64,000 nt of DNA. Origin: Chryseobacterium sp. ISL-80 (GTDB lineage: Bacteria > Bacillota > Bacilli > Bacillales > Cytobacillaceae). The number at the start of each line of letters is the position of its first letter. Positions within the stretch are counted from its first letter, which is position 1. The notes beneath the pieces are model-generated. The model saw only the letters and a list, made by a program, of their open reading frames with translations, was not told the DNA's origin and ran no database searches. The stretch is taken from NCBI GenBank assembly GCA_018613055.1, contig JAGGQZ010000009.1:186001-250000 (forward strand), in the 5' to 3' direction. The position numbers were made by a program, and so were the translations under genes. Below are positions 27,899 through 36,341 of this stretch, piece by piece.

Positions 27899-28366
27899 AT
27901 GAAATTTGTGAAAAGCAGTCATGAGAAAATTTCTGTTGAGATGGAAATCATGAATTCGCATCCCGACTATAATTTGCTGGCGGATGGGAAGCGCTTATTA
28001 GATGAAAAAGATTTGCTGGAGGAACATCAAGAGGGACATAACCTCGAGAAAGAGCGCTATCTTATTGAAGTGGAAGGAAAATACATCGGTATCATAGATT
28101 TTATCATGAAAAATCCCAGGGACGGGAAGCCGTGGCTTGGATTGCTGATCATTCATAAAGCGTGGACAAGGCAATCATTGGCTGAAAAAGCTCTGTCCAT
28201 GTATGAGGAAATGATGAAGAAAAGGGGTATACCTGAAGTTCGATTGGGATGTTTTGCTGGTAATCAGCCGGGTTTGTCATTTTGGAAAAAACAAGGGTTT
28301 AAACAGGTAAAACAAATAAAATTCCGTGACAAGCCGTTATGGATCATGGGGAAAAACATAGAATAA
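27899..28366 (+). CDS. GNAT family acetyltransferase
   Basis: About 155 residues. The middle strand KPWLGLLIIHKAWTRQSLAEKALSMYEEMMKKRG corresponds to the acetyl-CoA-binding loop and helix, although the Q/RxxGxG/A motif is altered (KAWTRQSLAE), and RLGCFAGNQPGLSFWKKQGFK is the typical GNAT strand-helix end. Substrate unknown. Start ATG 27899 is 6 bases from GGGGAG; ATG 27896 would be only 3 away. Confidence 0.82.
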   Translation: MKFVKSSHEKISVEMEIMNSHPDYNLLADGKRLLDEKDLLEEHQEGHNLEKERYLIEVEGKYIGIIDFIMKNPRDGKPWLGLLIIHKAWTRQSLAEKALSMYEEMMKKRGIPEVRLGCFAGNQPGLSFWKKQGFKQVKQIKFRDKPLWIMGKNIE

Positions 28367-28400
28367 GGCGAATCAAGAGAGTCCTGATTCGCCTTATTTT
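28362..28400. terminator. Bidirectional terminator
   Basis: AATAAGGCGAATCA, 9-base loop, TGATTCGCCTTATTTT; symmetric enough to end both converging genes. Confidence 0.92.
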
Positions 28401-30336
28401 ATTCTGTAAGCTCTTCGATATCTTTTCCTTCAACATATGAAGGTGTTTCCAATCCAAGCAGATTGTAGATGGTCGGAGCGATATCTAAATTTGAGACGGA
28501 ACCAATTTGCTTGCCATTGCTAATGTCTGGCCCCATGGCCATGAAGACAGCTTTCAGCTTCTCCCGATCAGGATCCCCGCCATGGGTTCCTAATTCAGAT
28601 GTCGGTTTGACAATATGTGTAACACCCTTTCCCATAATATAACCTGGAGCCGCCATTAAGAGAACATCCCCGGCATTCCGTTCTTGTAAATTGCCTTTTT
28701 GAGGTATTTTCTTTATTTCCTGATATGGATGTGCTTTCGCATTTGTAAGGTAACCATACAAACTTTCTGTATTCTCTCTTAATCCATTGAAAGAAAGGTT
28801 GATGGTGCTGTCCCAAATTTCCTTAAGGTGATACTTTATGACTGGTCCATTCTCATTCCTGTCCACCTCAACTCCCTCGAAAGCTTGGATGATTTCAGTG
28901 CGAACCTGCTCATATTTTTCAGGAGGGACAATTCCATACTTTTCTCTTGATTTCAGATTGATGTAAACATGAGCAGCAGATCCACTCGGAATCGCAATTG
29001 CTTTGGATTTCTCGTAATCAATCTTTCCATCAGAATCAAGGACGAGAAGGTTATTGTCCTTCAACACTTTATTAGGTTCGATCGCCGAATGTGCGGGTTC
29101 CATTCCATGATCCGAAACGATGAACAGGTAGTCATTTTCATCGAGAGCTTTGACTGTTTTGCCTACTGTCTTATCAGCTGTCTTATACGCCCATCGAATG
29201 TATTCAGCGTTTTTCTTTGATTCATTCTTTGTAAAACCAGGTTGTCTTGGGTCTGTCAGTAAATACTTATGCTCCTGATGGTCAATTTGCGGAGCGTAGA
29301 ACATCAGTAAATCAGGCTCAAACTCGTTTTTGATAAAAAGGGACACGTCAGTTACCCAGTTTGCAAATCTTTCTGATATTTGTTCATATTCTTTCCTTGA
29401 TATCCAGCCCTCTTCAAGTGCACGGTCATCTTCCTGTGGTGGAAAGAAACCGAATTTTCCCCTGATTTGTTCTGAAAAACCTTGTGGTCCATCAATCAAA
29501 CCAGATGTTACTGCTGATTGGTATATCACGGCCCCATTGTCCAGAGTTGGGTCCTCAGAAGTGATCTTAAACCAAAATCCTGCATTCTTGTTTTCTTGAA
29601 CCCGCAGTTCTAGTGATCCCCAGCCCTTGGGTTTGACCGGGTTGTTTCTTTCGGCTTTTTGATCAGTGACCATGAATGAATCATAATTTTTTTCCTGGTC
29701 ATTGGTTGAATCAACGGCTAGCACATGAACTTTTTGACTTTTACCGTCTTTGACTTTAATGTGAAAAGATGATTCCTTTAATGGGCTGTAACTCTCAGGA
29801 GGGTCACTCCACCCCGAAGCCTCCGTGAACTGAAGCTTCTCCTGTTTGCTAGGGGACCATGTATCTCCATAATAAATCGTGTAGTCTGCCTGTTTCCCGA
29901 TGGCCGGATTGGCACCGGCAAAAGCGACCGTGGCCGTCGTTTTTCCCTGTTTCCTGGCTGATACCCATAACGGATCTACTTCAAGTTCACTCATAAAAGC
30001 ATCCTTCTGGTTTGTCATTGCTGCATCTTTCTGCTGCCAGATATTGCTGACGATGGATGTTTTAAGAGGAGTCGCTCCTGTTGCGATCGCTGCGTGCGAA
30101 GGTGCCGTGAGAGAAGGACTTACGGTAGTGGAATATTTCGCGATAGTTCCATTTTTGACCACTTGTTCTATATTAGGCAGCTTGCCGTCTTTTACATAAC
30201 TCCTTGTTAGGTCATTTCTCATGCCATCAAATGAAATCAGGACGACCTGCTTTTTGTTTTCTGCATTTGCATTTGTACCGCACATACCTGATAAAAAAAT
30301 AATAAAGACGATGAATTTAAAGATTCTTGTTGTCAT
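28399..30336 (-). CDS. Secreted alkaline phosphatase superfamily phosphodiesterase
   Basis: 645 residues. A signal peptide (MTTRIFKFIVFIIFLSGMCG) is followed by the nucleotide pyrophosphatase fold: VVLISFDGMRNDLT, then SPSLTAPSHAAIATGATP with the threonine nucleophile, FYAPQIDHQEHKY, IVSDHGMEP and TELGTHGGDPDRE. Such enzymes hydrolyse nucleotide diesters or phosphate esters outside the cell. A large insertion (about 150-290) separates the first and second metal-site halves. The cysteine at position 19 may give lipid attachment, but the surrounding residues are not a clear lipobox. Second member of this superfamily in the window (other at 7.8 kb). Confidence 0.9.
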   Translation of the reverse strand: MTTRIFKFIVFIIFLSGMCGTNANAENKKQVVLISFDGMRNDLTRSYVKDGKLPNIEQVVKNGTIAKYSTTVSPSLTAPSHAAIATGATPLKTSIVSNIWQQKDAAMTNQKDAFMSELEVDPLWVSARKQGKTTATVAFAGANPAIGKQADYTIYYGDTWSPSKQEKLQFTEASGWSDPPESYSPLKESSFHIKVKDGKSQKVHVLAVDSTNDQEKNYDSFMVTDQKAERNNPVKPKGWGSLELRVQENKNAGFWFKITSEDPTLDNGAVIYQSAVTSGLIDGPQGFSEQIRGKFGFFPPQEDDRALEEGWISRKEYEQISERFANWVTDVSLFIKNEFEPDLLMFYAPQIDHQEHKYLLTDPRQPGFTKNESKKNAEYIRWAYKTADKTVGKTVKALDENDYLFIVSDHGMEPAHSAIEPNKVLKDNNLLVLDSDGKIDYEKSKAIAIPSGSAAHVYINLKSREKYGIVPPEKYEQVRTEIIQAFEGVEVDRNENGPVIKYHLKEIWDSTINLSFNGLRENTESLYGYLTNAKAHPYQEIKKIPQKGNLQERNAGDVLLMAAPGYIMGKGVTHIVKPTSELGTHGGDPDREKLKAVFMAMGPDISNGKQIGSVSNLDIAPTIYNLLGLETPSYVEGKDIEELTE

Positions 30337-30422
30337 AAACTCTCCCTCGCTGATGTTATAGAAGGAATTTACCTTTTTTCCAGGCTTGTAAAACTTTTAG
30401 AAAATTAGTTCTTTAGTTTTTT

Positions 30423-30669
30423 GCTCTGTTATAGCCTAATTTTGTTTTACCTCCTCTTGATTGTAGTGGAAGGCGCGTAGACTCCTCCGAAAATGCTACC
30501 GCATTTCCTTCGTGCGTGGGCAGGTTCGAGGAAGCTAATAAATGTCCTGAGGCTCAGCGCCAGCCAGGAAGAATTGCCTTTTGAAAAAGCCGGCAGTTGG
30601 GCTTTTTCATTATTCTTCCAGCGGAAAGCGATGCACGGAACGAAAATCAACAGCATTGTTAAACAGAGC
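30423..30669. repeat. Bacillaceae-type dispersed intergenic repeat, copy 1 (rearranged)
   Basis: Begins GCTCTGTTATAGC and ends TTAAACAGAGC, i.e. terminal inverted repeats, with an inner pair TTGATTGTAGTGGAAGGCGC and GGAACGAAAATCAA. The sequence after the left inner end (ACTCCTCCGAAAATGCT, CGCATTTCC, CGTGCGTGGGC) matches copy 2 at 55226-55469 almost base for base. In the middle this copy lacks ~65 bases present in copy 2 and carries instead a ~50-base segment with nested hairpins (GGAAGAA with TTCTTCC, GAAAAAGCC with GGCTTTTTC). Similar short repeats are known, from memory, to be scattered through Bacillus genomes. Non-coding; occupies the space between the phosphodiesterase and ydhK starts. 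Confidence 0.85.
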
Positions 30670-30759
30670 ATTTTTTTAAGCGAAATCTTGCTTCCTCGAT
30701 AAAATCTCCATATTTATTTGATATAAATTCTTATATAAAAAAAAGGAGGTATTTAAACA

Positions 30760-31317
30760 GTGAGTATACGTATCAAAGGACTAATGGTCATAGTTTCATT
30801 GTCGGCGGCACTATTTTTAACAGGGTGCACAGGGGAGGAAGATCAATCAGGAACGGGCGGTCACAGTGCTCATGAAAATATGGAGCATTCAGGTTCAGGA
30901 GAACTGCCTGAGGGTTTGAAAGTAGCGGAAAATCCAAAATTTGAATTGGGCAGCAAGGCTATCATCACCGCTGATCACATGCAAGGAATGGACGGAGCGG
31001 AAGCAACAATTGTTGGTGCTTATGACACAGTCGTCTACTCGCTGTCTTATGACCCGACAAATGGAGGCGAGCGAGTGGAGAACCATAAGTGGGTAATCCA
31101 TGAAGAATTGAAGGACGCAGGTGAAAAGCCTTTGGAGCCAGGGGATAAAGCGATCATCAATACGGACCATATGGAGGGAATGAAAGGGGCAGAAGCAGTG
31201 ATCGATTCAGCTGTTTCAACGACTGTTTACATGGTCGATTTCACGCCGACAGACGGATCGGATAGGGTAACGAATCACAAGTGGGTTACTGAAGACGAGC
31301 TGACTTCTGCTGAATAA
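30760..31317 (+). CDS. YdhK family lipoprotein, two DUF1541 repeats
   Basis: 185 residues. Signal peptide with lipobox LTGC (about 19-22), a His/Ser/Gly linker (GGHSAHENMEHSGSGE), then two copies of the ~60-residue DUF1541 unit: ADHMQGMDGAEATIVGAYDT...NHKWVIHEEL and TDHMEGMKGAEAVIDSAVST...NHKWVTEDEL. Both units keep the DHMxGMxGA and NHKWV signatures. Surface-exposed lipoprotein; the histidine-rich linker suggests metal contact, but function is not established. GTG start after AAAAGGAGG. Confidence 0.92.
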   Translation: MSIRIKGLMVIVSLSAALFLTGCTGEEDQSGTGGHSAHENMEHSGSGELPEGLKVAENPKFELGSKAIITADHMQGMDGAEATIVGAYDTVVYSLSYDPTNGGERVENHKWVIHEELKDAGEKPLEPGDKAIINTDHMEGMKGAEAVIDSAVSTTVYMVDFTPTDGSDRVTNHKWVTEDELTSAE

Positions 31318-31398
31318 GCTATGTTATTTCCAAAATATGCACGATTGTCCTTCCGGAAGTCTGGGTATATAACCTTTAAGAATGAGGAGGGATGACTC

Positions 31399-31512
31399 AT
31401 GAATAAACTTATAAAAACTGCTATTAAATGGGGACCTGTCCTGTATCCAATCGTCAAGAAAATGATGGACAGCAGGAAATCTTCAAAACTGAAAAGCAGC
31501 TACTCAAAATAA
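31399..31512 (+). CDS. 37-residue basic peptide
   Basis: GAGGAGGG then ATG 31399; [20 protein letters not shown] followed by a Lys/Ser-rich tail. An amphipathic, strongly basic N-terminal helix with a C-terminal polar tail suggests membrane-surface association. It has its own terminator. No family recognised, but the perfect ribosome site and terminator support a real gene. Confidence 0.72.
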   Translation: MNKLIKTAIKWGPVLYPIVKKMMDSRKSSKLKSSYSK

Positions 31513-31521
31513 GTCTTTCAG

Positions 31522-31563
31522 GAGGCCGCACATTGTCAGGTAATGAAGATGTGTGGCCTTTCT
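31522..31563 (+). terminator. Rho-independent terminator
   Basis: GAGGCCGCACAT paired with ATGTGTGGCCTT, then TCTCT. Confidence 0.8.
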
Positions 31564-31669
31564 CTGTATACATAAATATTCTTTCTATTTGGACCTATTG
31601 TTCATGTTATAATAGTGGAATAAAATACATATAGTTGGCTTTCATTGGTCTCTTAAAAGGAAGGTATCT

Positions 31670-32836
31670 ATGGTTGAGGATAATATAACGAGAATTGACA
31701 TGAATGGCAAGGAATACATATTAATCGGGACTGCGCATGTATCAAGGCACAGTGCAGAGCAGGTGAAGGAAGTTATTGAGGCTGAGAGGCCGGATTCCGT
31801 ATGTGTCGAACTGGACGAGCAGCGATACAAAACGATTACGGAAGGCTCCAAGTGGCAGGAAATGGATATTATCCAGGTCATTAAGGAAAAAAGGGCATCG
31901 CTGTTATTGATGAATCTGGCTATTTCATCCTTCCAAAATCGGATGGCCAAGGATCTTGGTATCAAAGCGGGTCAGGAAATGATCCAGGGGATTGAATCCG
32001 CAAAGGAAGTCGGAGCACGCCTTGTTCTTGCCGACCGTAATATCCAGATCACTTTTTCACGGATCTGGGGAAATCTGGGCTTGAAAGGAAAAGCCCTTCT
32101 GCTTAGCCAGATTATCACAAGCATCTTCAGCAAGGAGAGCATATCTGAGGAAGATCTTGAAAAGCTGAAGGAACAGGACACAATCAACGCGATGCTGAAT
32201 GAGTTCACGGAAACTTTTCCTCGTTTGAAAAAGCCGTTGATCGATGAAAGAGATCAGTATTTAGCCCAAAAAATCAAGGATGCCCCAGGAGAAAAAATCG
32301 TCGCTGTCCTCGGTGCTGCCCACGTACCAGGCATCAAGGAACAGATTAAAAAAGAACATGACCTGAAAAAACTAAGGGAGGTTCCGCCAAAATCCAAATG
32401 GCCAAAAATCATAGGCTGGAGCATTCCTGTGTTTATTATGGCCATCATCATCTACACATTTGTAGCAAATCCGTCTGCGGGTTTTTCCCAGACAGTCAGT
32501 TGGATTTTATGGAATGGCAGCCTTTCTGCCCTGGGAGCAGCTATTGCCATGGGACACCCACTGACCATCCTGACGGCCTTTATAGCAGCCCCGATCACAT
32601 CGTTGAACCCTTTGCTTGCAGCAGGCTGGTTTGCCGGTCTGACACAGGCGTATATCCGCAGGCCAAATGTGAAGGACTTTGAAACCCTTTCTGAAGATGT
32701 TTTTAGTGTAAAAGGATTCTGGGGAAACAAAGTCAGCCGGATTTTACTGATTGTTGTGCTCGCCAACCTGGGAAGCTCTTTCGGGACCTTCATTGGCGGT
32801 GCCGATGTCATCAGGGTATTCCTCGAAAATCTCTAG
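31670..32836 (+). CDS. TraB/GumN (PrgY-like) membrane protein
   Basis: 388 residues. N-terminal TraB domain with ILIGTAHVSRHSAEQVKEV (first GxxH), CVELDEQRY and the second histidine motif VAVLGAAHVPGIKEQI (about 205-220), then four hydrophobic helices from ~245 to the end. The family is related to the Tiki/PrgY putative metalloproteases; PrgY limits pheromone activity in enterococci. A peptidase role is therefore possible but unproven here. ATG start after GGAAGG. Confidence 0.9.
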   Translation: MVEDNITRIDMNGKEYILIGTAHVSRHSAEQVKEVIEAERPDSVCVELDEQRYKTITEGSKWQEMDIIQVIKEKRASLLLMNLAISSFQNRMAKDLGIKAGQEMIQGIESAKEVGARLVLADRNIQITFSRIWGNLGLKGKALLLSQIITSIFSKESISEEDLEKLKEQDTINAMLNEFTETFPRLKKPLIDERDQYLAQKIKDAPGEKIVAVLGAAHVPGIKEQIKKEHDLKKLREVPPKSKWPKIIGWSIPVFIMAIIIYTFVANPSAGFSQTVSWILWNGSLSALGAAIAMGHPLTILTAFIAAPITSLNPLLAAGWFAGLTQAYIRRPNVKDFETLSEDVFSVKGFWGNKVSRILLIVVLANLGSSFGTFIGGADVIRVFLENL

Positions 32837-32891
32837 GAGCACTGAAGAGGATCATGAATACGAGTACAATGCTGTAAAAATAACGCCAATT

Positions 32892-32932
32892 AGCAGTTCA
32901 TTTCGCTACAGAATTGAACTGCTTCTTTTTTT
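32892..32932 (+). terminator. Rho-independent terminator
   Basis: AGCAGTTCA, 13-base loop, TTGAACTGCTT, then CTTTTTTT. Confidence 0.88.
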
Positions 32933-33088
32933 ATTTTCGAAGGTCTTCAACTACCAAGTAAAAATGAATTAGCCATCCAATCACAGCATGGATAGCTAGC
33001 AAGACAAATCGTTGAAGAAGGAATAAAGAGTAGTGTAAGAGAATTAATAATTTATATAAATCTTATATCTAAAATAAGCTGGTGAATT

Positions 33089-33709
33089 ATGAAGTTAATG
33101 GAGAGAATACAAGAATATATAGATAACCAGTACAGAACACCAAAAGGACTAATTGGTACTGTGATCGGTGAAAAAATGGTAAAGCAGCATAAGCCCGAAA
33201 CATTATGGACCATTGAATTATTAAATATTCAACAGGGTGAAAGTGTTCTAGAACTTGGATGTGGTTCTGGTTATGCAATGAAACTTATTTTGGAACAAGA
33301 TAAAACTAGAGTAGTTGGATTGGACCTGTCTCCAACTGTGATTCGGTCAGCTAAGATGCGAAATAAAAAAGCATTTATGGAAGAAAAAGCAGATTTTGTA
33401 CAAGGAAATGTAAATTGTTTGCCTTTTCAAGATGAACAATTCGACAAAGTTTTTAGCATCCATACTATTTATTTTTGGGATGAATTATTTACTACAGTAT
33501 CGGAAATATATAGAGTTTTAAAGCCTGATGGTCGCATTACACTGACCCTGTGTGATGGCAAAAACGATGTTATATGGGATGGAATAAGAAATATTATAGA
33601 AGAGCAATTAATCCCGATTATGAAGAACCAGGGCTTTTTAGAGGTAGAAGTAGTAAAAGGACCAAATTCAAGACAATATCATACTATTGCAGTTTTGGGC
33701 AAAAAGTAA
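33089..33709 (+). CDS. Class I SAM-dependent methyltransferase
   Basis: 206 residues. Motif I VLELGCGSGYAMKLIL (about 53-68), the acidic end of strand two VVGLDLSP (about 78-85), QGNVNCLPFQDEQFDKVFS and the post-motif VLKPDGRITLTLCDG are those of UbiE-like methyltransferases. Methyl acceptor unknown. The gene is AT-richer than its neighbours and stands alone, flanked downstream by a MITE-like element, so recent acquisition is possible. The ribosome site is weak (GGTGAATT). Confidence 0.88.
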   Translation: MKLMERIQEYIDNQYRTPKGLIGTVIGEKMVKQHKPETLWTIELLNIQQGESVLELGCGSGYAMKLILEQDKTRVVGLDLSPTVIRSAKMRNKKAFMEEKADFVQGNVNCLPFQDEQFDKVFSIHTIYFWDELFTTVSEIYRVLKPDGRITLTLCDGKNDVIWDGIRNIIEEQLIPIMKNQGFLEVEVVKGPNSRQYHTIAVLGKK

Positions 33710-33760
33710 TTAAATAAACGAATTATCAATCAAATTCTTAAGGCATTGATCTTAAAAAAA

Positions 33761-33942
33761 GGCTGTTTTCGTAAAGATTGTTGTTAAAATCCTAAAGCCG
33801 ATTTTTACGTGATAATAGCCCTTTTGTATGTCGTACTAAGTTTGCAAGCTCTTTTCTCAGCATAAGCGTTAATTGTGTGAATAATCTTAGGAAATTCAAT
33901 CCTATTATTTAGGCAATAGCAACAAAGTTTGAGAAAAGAGCC
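33761..33942. mobile_element. 182-bp MITE-like element with 8-bp target duplication
   Basis: The left end GGCTGTTTTCGTAAAGATTG and the complement of the right end GGCTCTTTTCTCAAACTTTG match at about 20 of 28 positions when extended through TTGTTG. The element is bounded on both sides by the same octamer TAAAAAAA (33753-33760 and 33943-33950), a perfect target duplication. No ORF inside. An 8-bp AT-rich duplication and GGCTCTTT ends would fit an ISL3-type parent, which is inference from memory. A parent transposase is not in the window. Confidence 0.78.
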
Positions 33943-33949
33943 TAAAAAA

Positions 33950-33981
33950 ACAAAAAAAAATCATCCTCGATATCAGGATGA
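33950..33981 (-). terminator. Terminator of the small gene 34014-34109
   Basis: On the minus strand CATCCTGATATCGAGGATG followed by a run of nine T. The T-run coincides with the right target duplication of the MITE-like element. Confidence 0.85.
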
Positions 33982-34013
33982 AAAAAACCGAATGTGCAGT
34001 TCAAAAAGTAAAC

Positions 34014-34109
34014 CTATTTTGACTTTCGTGTATTGTTATTCTGATACTCAGCCTGGCGTTTTGCATCCTTCTTAAATTCTTCCATTGCCTTGCTGTAAAG
34101 TAAGCTCAT
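34014..34109 (-). CDS. 31-residue protein
   Basis: AGGAGGTGTGGAAA then ATG 34109: MSLLYSKAMEEFKKDAKRQA, then EYQNNNTRKSK and stop. A single charged amphipathic helix. Perfect ribosome site and a strong terminator make it likely to be expressed. Family not recognised. Confidence 0.75.
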   Translation of the reverse strand: MSLLYSKAMEEFKKDAKRQAEYQNNNTRKSK

Positions 34110-34202
34110 TTTCCACACCTCCTATTTGCTTGTCATTCATATTACCTTCGTTCCCTGTGAAATGGGGAGTAAAACATGAAATTCCCACGTTGTAAAATAA
34201 AG

Positions 34203-34231
34203 TAAAAAGGCGCTCGGTAATGAGCGCCTTT
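34203..34231 (-). terminator. Terminator of the small gene 34235-34390
   Basis: Minus strand AAGGCGCTCATTACCGAGCGCCTT followed by TTTACTTT. Confidence 0.88.
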
Positions 34232-34234
34232 CAG

Positions 34235-34390
34235 CTATTTTTTATTGATTTGCTTGCCGCTTTTTTTCTGGCTCTGTGATTTTGAATTTCCGACCTGGAA
34301 TTCAGATCCTAATTCAATGTCATTCCTTTGATCATGCTTTTCGGTTTGTTCCCTTGTTTGATCCCTATTCTTCATTCCTTGCCTTGCCAT
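34235..34390 (-). CDS. 51-residue hydrophilic protein
   Basis: GGGGTGAT, 4 bases, ATG 34390; MARQGMKNRDQTREQTEKHD and on to GKQINKK. Rich in Gln, Lys, Arg, Asp, no hydrophobic segment, likely disordered. Composition recalls small spore or stress proteins, but no family is recognised. Confidence 0.72.
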   Translation of the reverse strand: MARQGMKNRDQTREQTEKHDQRNDIELGSEFQVGNSKSQSQKKSGKQINKK

Positions 34391-34446
34391 CAATATCACC
34401 CCGCTTTCCTTGAATTAATCTTTGTATCTGTCCCCATTTTATACTT

Positions 34447-34914
34447 TTAGTTTGAGACTCCTCTGATCACTTTATCGTAGAAAACCTGGAATCCATATAA
34501 AACGAAGGTTTTGAATAAAAAGACGATGGATAACTGGAACTTTGTCAGCCGGACCAGGGTGACATAGCCGAATTTCTTAAAAAAATCCAAAACGTAATAA
34601 GTAAACAGTGAGTCAATCAGGATATTGACCAGCAAATATAAGTTGAACTTTTTATAGGTGTACTTCAAAATCCAAAAAGATCCGATGAAAAAAGGACCCC
34701 AAATCAACGGCAGTTCCGCAAGTACATTTGGTTTTATTTTAAAAGGAAACCACCACCATTTCCTTTTTTCCGCCAATCTTCCTTCGAACATTAAATAGAT
34801 GCCCATAAACACTGTGCCAGGGAGAAATTTACGGATAGTTCTTTTATCAAGAAAGGGCAGTGAAAACCAAGGCAGTATGGCCATGATCACAATGTAGAGT
34901 TTTAAATTTTTCAT
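34447..34914 (-). CDS. Hypothetical multi-pass membrane protein
   Basis: 155 residues, about four hydrophobic segments (7-24, 66-84, 92-108, 128-146) separated by strongly basic, aromatic loops (KRKWWWFPFKIKP; KYTYKKFN). The pattern is like that of small Bacillus membrane proteins of unknown function often seen in spore formers. Start ATG 34914 with GGAGGG 7 bases upstream. No function assigned. Confidence 0.75.
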   Translation of the reverse strand: MKNLKLYIVIMAILPWFSLPFLDKRTIRKFLPGTVFMGIYLMFEGRLAEKRKWWWFPFKIKPNVLAELPLIWGPFFIGSFWILKYTYKKFNLYLLVNILIDSLFTYYVLDFFKKFGYVTLVRLTKFQLSIVFLFKTFVLYGFQVFYDKVIRGVSN

Positions 34915-35071
34915 AAGCCCTCCTTTTATAAGTAATATAATGTCTACTGCATTACTGTTATTATCTCTATTAAGGTCTAAATGATGAGTATCTATAAAAA
35001 TTTATTAGCCGTTCATTCATTTCTTCTTATTTTAAACAGTATGTATTTAGAAGATAAAGGAGGAGATATGG

Positions 35072-35884
35072 ATGATTTCTCTTTGGGATGAACATTCGTT
35101 TTGGCTGGAAATGCTGCAGGATCATGCCTATTTTGTCAGAGATGCATTATCGCCGGTTGAAAAAGAGTACGTACTTCAGGCAGAGCAGTATATTGAACTA
35201 TACGCTGATTTGCTAAACAGGCTTCAGGGGATACCCCGAAATGCTGATTACGAAGACAGCCAGATGATTGATTTTGCAAGGATGGCATGGACGGTTGCAA
35301 AAAACTATTTTGATTTTGAAGGAACCCTGCAGGCGATGCGTATTGACAACCAGATCAATTTAAATCTTTCACCCACATACTTAAATGGAACTCTTAGTGA
35401 AAATCAGGAATATTTAAGGATATTACAGTACCTCGTACATGGGCAGGAGCCAGTCAGGCTTTCAATTGTCGAGCTTATGGACCTTTGGCTCGAGGATCAG
35501 CTCGGACATGCGGTGCTTTTTGAAAATTTGCTTGATCCAATAGAAGCAGGAGCCAATGCGGCAGCACAGGAATTTAAGAGAAGATATCAGTTGTACATCG
35601 TCCAGAACCATCATCTGAAAAATTATCTAAGGGTGAAAGAACCCGGCTTTGCAAGACAAAAGGCCTTTGTTTATGAAGTGGGGAAAACGACACTGGAAAT
35701 GAATCAATTTATCAAGAATATGGTTGAAAGGTATAAAGAAGATACGCTGCTGAATAAATCTACCCTTCGATTCCTGGAGCACCATTTTCCTGAAACCTGT
35801 TATTTCCTGACGAATCTAAGTTACTTTGAGCCGAGGCTGAAGGGTGAAATCGGAAATTGTTCCCTTTCCAAACCGTCATTTTAG
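35072..35884 (+). CDS. DUF2935 protein
   Basis: 270 residues, all-helical. The start SLWDEHSFWLEMLQDHAYFVRDAL and a repeat of the same plan in the second half (LVHGQEPVRLSIVELMDLWLEDQLGHAVLFENLLDPIE) are the two four-helix bundles of DUF2935. Histidines and glutamates in the repeats (EH..W...M.DH; D...H......L) could bind a metal, as in ferritin-like bundles. Function unknown. GGAGG lies 8 bases before the start. Confidence 0.9.
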   Translation: MISLWDEHSFWLEMLQDHAYFVRDALSPVEKEYVLQAEQYIELYADLLNRLQGIPRNADYEDSQMIDFARMAWTVAKNYFDFEGTLQAMRIDNQINLNLSPTYLNGTLSENQEYLRILQYLVHGQEPVRLSIVELMDLWLEDQLGHAVLFENLLDPIEAGANAAAQEFKRRYQLYIVQNHHLKNYLRVKEPGFARQKAFVYEVGKTTLEMNQFIKNMVERYKEDTLLNKSTLRFLEHHFPETCYFLTNLSYFEPRLKGEIGNCSLSKPSF

Positions 35885-35931
35885 TGAGTTTAAATAAAAA
35901 GATGATTAGATTTTCAAGAAATATGAATTAA

Positions 35932-35960
35932 TTGTGAAAAATAATAAGTTAATTGTGAAC
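35932..35960 (+). promoter_or_regulatory. Tandem TTGTGAA boxes (possible ResD- or Fnr-type sites)
   Basis: TTAATTGTGAA occurs twice with 21-bp spacing (TTGTGAA at 35932 and 35953), followed by ATGTGAC, upstream of the small membrane protein at 36030. Tandem TTTGTGAAT-like boxes are known ResD targets in B. subtilis. Match is only partial. Confidence 0.35.
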
Positions 35961-36029
35961 ATTATGTGACATTTTTTCGTAAATTCTGTTAATATAAACA
36001 GTACATACGAAAAAGTGGGGGAATGAGAA

Positions 36030-36239
36030 GTGGGTAAACTTCTTATGTACTTTTATTTATTAGTTGGTATTTATTGTATTGTAAGCGGATTCCTTGCTGT
36101 TGTTTCACATGGGTTCCAGCATGCAGTCCTGTCATTATTCCTGGCGGTCTTCAATTTTGCGATGTTTTCCTTGTTCAAGAAAGAAGGGAAGCTGCCTCGG
36201 CTGCGTTTGATTAAAGGACATAAAAGCGAAATAGCATAG
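36030..36239 (+). CDS. Small two-helix membrane protein
   Basis: 69 residues with two helices (LLMYFYLLVGIYCIVSGFLA and HAVLSLFLAVFNFAMFSLF) and a basic tail RLRLIKGHKSEIA. GTG start after GTGGGGGA. Convergent with the qox operon and possibly under oxygen-linked control, judging by the TTGTGAA boxes upstream. Not recognised. Confidence 0.72.
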   Translation: MGKLLMYFYLLVGIYCIVSGFLAVVSHGFQHAVLSLFLAVFNFAMFSLFKKEGKLPRLRLIKGHKSEIA

Positions 36240-36302
36240 TTCCATCGATTTTTATCCATGGCTTGGACGCTACTGGCCAAAATATTGAAATCGATAAACA
36301 AA

Positions 36303-36338
36303 AAAACCAGGCTCCTAATTAAAGAGCCTGGTTTCGGT
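36303..36338. terminator. Terminator of the qox operon (bidirectional)
   Basis: ACCAGGCTC, loop, GAGCCTGGT with T-rich and A-rich flanks, 10 bases from the qoxD stop. Confidence 0.92.
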
Positions 36339-36341
36339 TTA

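Noticed and set aside
30493-30702. 69-residue ORF inside the dispersed repeat
   Set aside because: Lies wholly within a non-coding repeat, without ribosome site, and is not kept in copy 2.
33721-33960. Riboswitch or structured RNA upstream of the minus-strand small genes
   Set aside because: The pairing is explained by terminal inverted repeats of a MITE-like element with target duplication, and it lies downstream of those genes.
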